Positions 6,845-8,044 of a stretch of 8,044 bases of DNA are shown in pieces; the first letter of the stretch is position 1; each line of letters starts with the position of its first letter. This DNA is from Verrucomicrobiota bacterium. Lineage in GTDB: Bacteria; Verrucomicrobiota; Verrucomicrobiia; Verrucomicrobiales; Akkermansiaceae. The DNA is taken from the NCBI GenBank assembly GCA_008932955.1, contig WBXE01000103.1, positions 1 through 8,044 on the forward strand, written 5' to 3'. A program made the position numbers and the translations under genes. The notes below the pieces were generated by a model, which worked only from the letters and a program-made list of their open reading frames with translations, was not told the origin of the DNA and made no database searches.

Positions 6845-6925
6845 TGCACTGATGACCACTGAAAACACTGAAATATTCATGAATTTCTTCTCAGTACACT
6901 CAGTGGTCATCAGTGTCTCAGTGGT
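6837..6925. repeat. Inverted repeat with CACTGATG-type arms between two vWA genes
   Basis: Positions 6837-6872 and 6890-6925 are reverse complements at 29 of 36 positions, with a central 16-base perfect block (CACTGATGACCACTGA). Within each arm the motif CACTGA recurs at short spacing, so the arms are tandem repeats like those at 559-695 and 3119-3222. The 17-base loop contains the palindrome ATTCATGAAT. The stop codon of the BatA-type gene (6842-6844) is part of the left arm. Only a weak T-rich stretch (TTTCTTT) follows. The hairpin could stabilise or attenuate a message rather than terminate it strongly. Confidence 0.8.
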
Positions 6926-7026
6926 TTCTTTGCCACAATTCATCGCAACGCGGTGGTTTTTTGACTCGATTCGCCTTAGTCCGACGCGCATACCCGCCGG
7001 GAGGCCGCGCTTCATTGCCGTTGGAT

Positions 7027-7039
7027 GGAGGATCACCTC
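7027..7039 (+). promoter_or_regulatory. Shine-Dalgarno site, possibly self-paired
   Basis: GGAGG at 7027-7031 lies eight bases before the ATG at 7040 and is the only strong ribosome binding site in the window. It fixes the start of the last gene. The bases GAGG-ATCA-CCTC (7028-7039) could form a 4-base-pair hairpin that hides the site right up to the start codon. Confidence 0.65.
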
Positions 7040-8044
7040 ATGACCACCCACTGGCTTAATTGGGCGCTCGCGATTGCCGTGTTAGGTTTCACCGCTTGGA
7101 CCTTCCGCGGGTTGCGCCGCGACCCCGAGCGGCGGCGCGCCGCGTGGCTCGCGGGCTTGCGCGGCGCCTCCGCCATCCTCATGGCATGGATCGTGCTCCA
7201 ACCGCAATTCCGCCGCCGCGAGTCAGTCGCCGAGCGACCGCTCGTCGGCGTGTTAGTCGATGCCTCGCAAAGCATGAACGACGGCCCGAGCGCCACGCCG
7301 CGCCGGGCGATGGCCCGCGAGTGGTTAGACTCCGCCGCCTTCCGCCAGGCCCGCGAAACCTGTGACCTGCGGTACTTTTCCATTGCCAAAAATTTGGTAG
7401 AAACGGTGCCGGGCGAACTCACCTTCAAAGGTACCGAGTCGGGAATCAACCGCGCGCTGGATGAATGGGCGCGCCGCTACGGTCATGAAAATGCCGCCGG
7501 GCTGGTGCTTCTATCCGATGGGCTGGACACCGGCGCTGGCCCACCCGTGAGCCTCGGGCTGCCGTGCTGGGTGATGGAAGTCGAGCCGCCCGGTGCCACC
7601 GCTGCGCGGGTGACTATCTGGCAAGTTGAGCCGCCCCGCCGCCCGGTCGCCGGAGCGGAAACGAGCGTGCGCGTCGTGCTCCAAGGTTGGGGCGTGGAGG
7701 GCAAGGACATACCGGTGGAACTGTGGAGCGAGGGTCGCAAAATCGCGGAAAAACCCCTGCGCTTCAACCGCCGCGGCGAGGTGGCCGAGGCACTGTTGCC
7801 GATCCAACCCGAGCGCCCGGGCACTTATGCTTTTGAAGTGCGCGTCGCCGACGCCGCCGCCGATGCCGCCGCCAAAGCCCAACCCTTTGTCGTGGCGGTT
7901 AGACAGGAGGGCCGCAGCGTATTGCTGCTCACTAACACCCTCGGCTTCGAAGGGAAATTTTTGCGCCGCGCCCTAACGACCGACCGCAACGTGCGCCTCG
8001 ATAGCTTTGCCCGCTGGCAGGACGGCCGCTGGGCCAGCCTCGGC
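7040..8044 (+). CDS. Membrane-anchored vWA protein, partial (3' end outside window)
   Basis: The frame is open for 335 codons to the window edge. Two membrane helices (about residues 5-22 and 35-54) precede a vWA domain (about 67-175) with a complete metal-ion-dependent adhesion site: D74-A-S76-Q-S78, T132 in GTESGINRAL and D160 in LLSDG. A beta-sandwich-like segment follows (about 190-287). The sequence RSVLLLTNTLGFEGKFLRRAL (292-312) looks like the start of the amidotransferase-like domain common in PVC proteins of this architecture. The gene is a partner of the preceding BatA-type gene. Compared with that protein, it has the canonical serine at the first metal-site position. It likely sits in the cytoplasmic membrane with the vWA domain exposed on one face. 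Missing from view are the end of the domain and any C-terminal helix. Confidence 0.85.
   Translation, partial: MTTHWLNWALAIAVLGFTAWTFRGLRRDPERRRAAWLAGLRGASAILMAWIVLQPQFRRRESVAERPLVGVLVDASQSMNDGPSATPRRAMAREWLDSAAFRQARETCDLRYFSIAKNLVETVPGELTFKGTESGINRALDEWARRYGHENAAGLVLLSDGLDTGAGPPVSLGLPCWVMEVEPPGATAARVTIWQVEPPRRPVAGAETSVRVVLQGWGVEGKDIPVELWSEGRKIAEKPLRFNRRGEVAEALLPIQPERPGTYAFEVRVADAAADAAAKAQPFVVAVRQEGRSVLLLTNTLGFEGKFLRRALTTDRNVRLDSFARWQDGRWASLG

Noticed and set aside
6961..6966. TTGACT as a -35 element for the last gene
   Set aside because: No acceptable -10 sequence lies at 15-19 bases, so I did not call a promoter.
7030..7039. GGATCACCTC, which matches the 3' end of 16S rRNA
   Set aside because: Only about ten bases match and the upstream sequence is not rRNA-like. 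It is a coincidence around a start codon.

Overview
The window reads as a GC-rich bacterial chromosome, most likely Verrucomicrobiota or a close PVC relative. That placement is an inference from three things: short-period intergenic repeats of a kind I associate with that group (GAACATC heptamers, ATCCGTGAA nonamers, CACTGATG-type inverted repeats), mostly weak or absent Shine-Dalgarno sites, and BatA/von Willebrand (vWA) proteins typical of PVC bacteria. Every convincing intact gene is on the + strand.

Layout. Positions 1-1590 contain no intact gene. They hold a dense cluster of repeats: degenerate copies of a composite element made of a leader, a tandem heptamer arm, a conserved loop and an inverse heptamer arm, plus a duplicated GC-rich hairpin and a long inverted repeat. 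Two apparent gene remnants are embedded in it: an ECF sigma factor region 2 fragment on the minus strand (222-383) and a HicA-toxin-like C-terminal fragment (1427-1588). A 209-base spacer leads to a complete dihydrolipoamide acyltransferase (2-oxoacid dehydrogenase E2) gene at 1799-3046, with no E1 or E3 gene in view. A second, sequence-unrelated inverted repeat with tandem-repeat arms lies at 3119-3222. A plausible sigma-70 promoter and a 9-base tandem repeat follow it.

Positions 3372-8044 form a group of surface/envelope-type genes. The first is a membrane-anchored YfbK-like protein in which the vWA domain normally found in the middle is absent. Next is a possible 56-residue small protein. 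Then comes a BatA-type protein (two N-terminal membrane helices, a vWA domain, a glutamine-amidotransferase-like domain and a C-terminal helix). Last is a second membrane-anchored vWA protein that runs off the window end. A third inverted repeat (6837-6925) separates the last two genes and supplies the stop codon of the BatA-type gene.

The vWA genes probably work together at the membrane, as in Bat/MoxR-type systems, although no MoxR ATPase or DUF58 gene is visible. The two most unusual features are the vWA-less YfbK protein beside two vWA proteins, and three hairpin elements that share an architecture but not a sequence.
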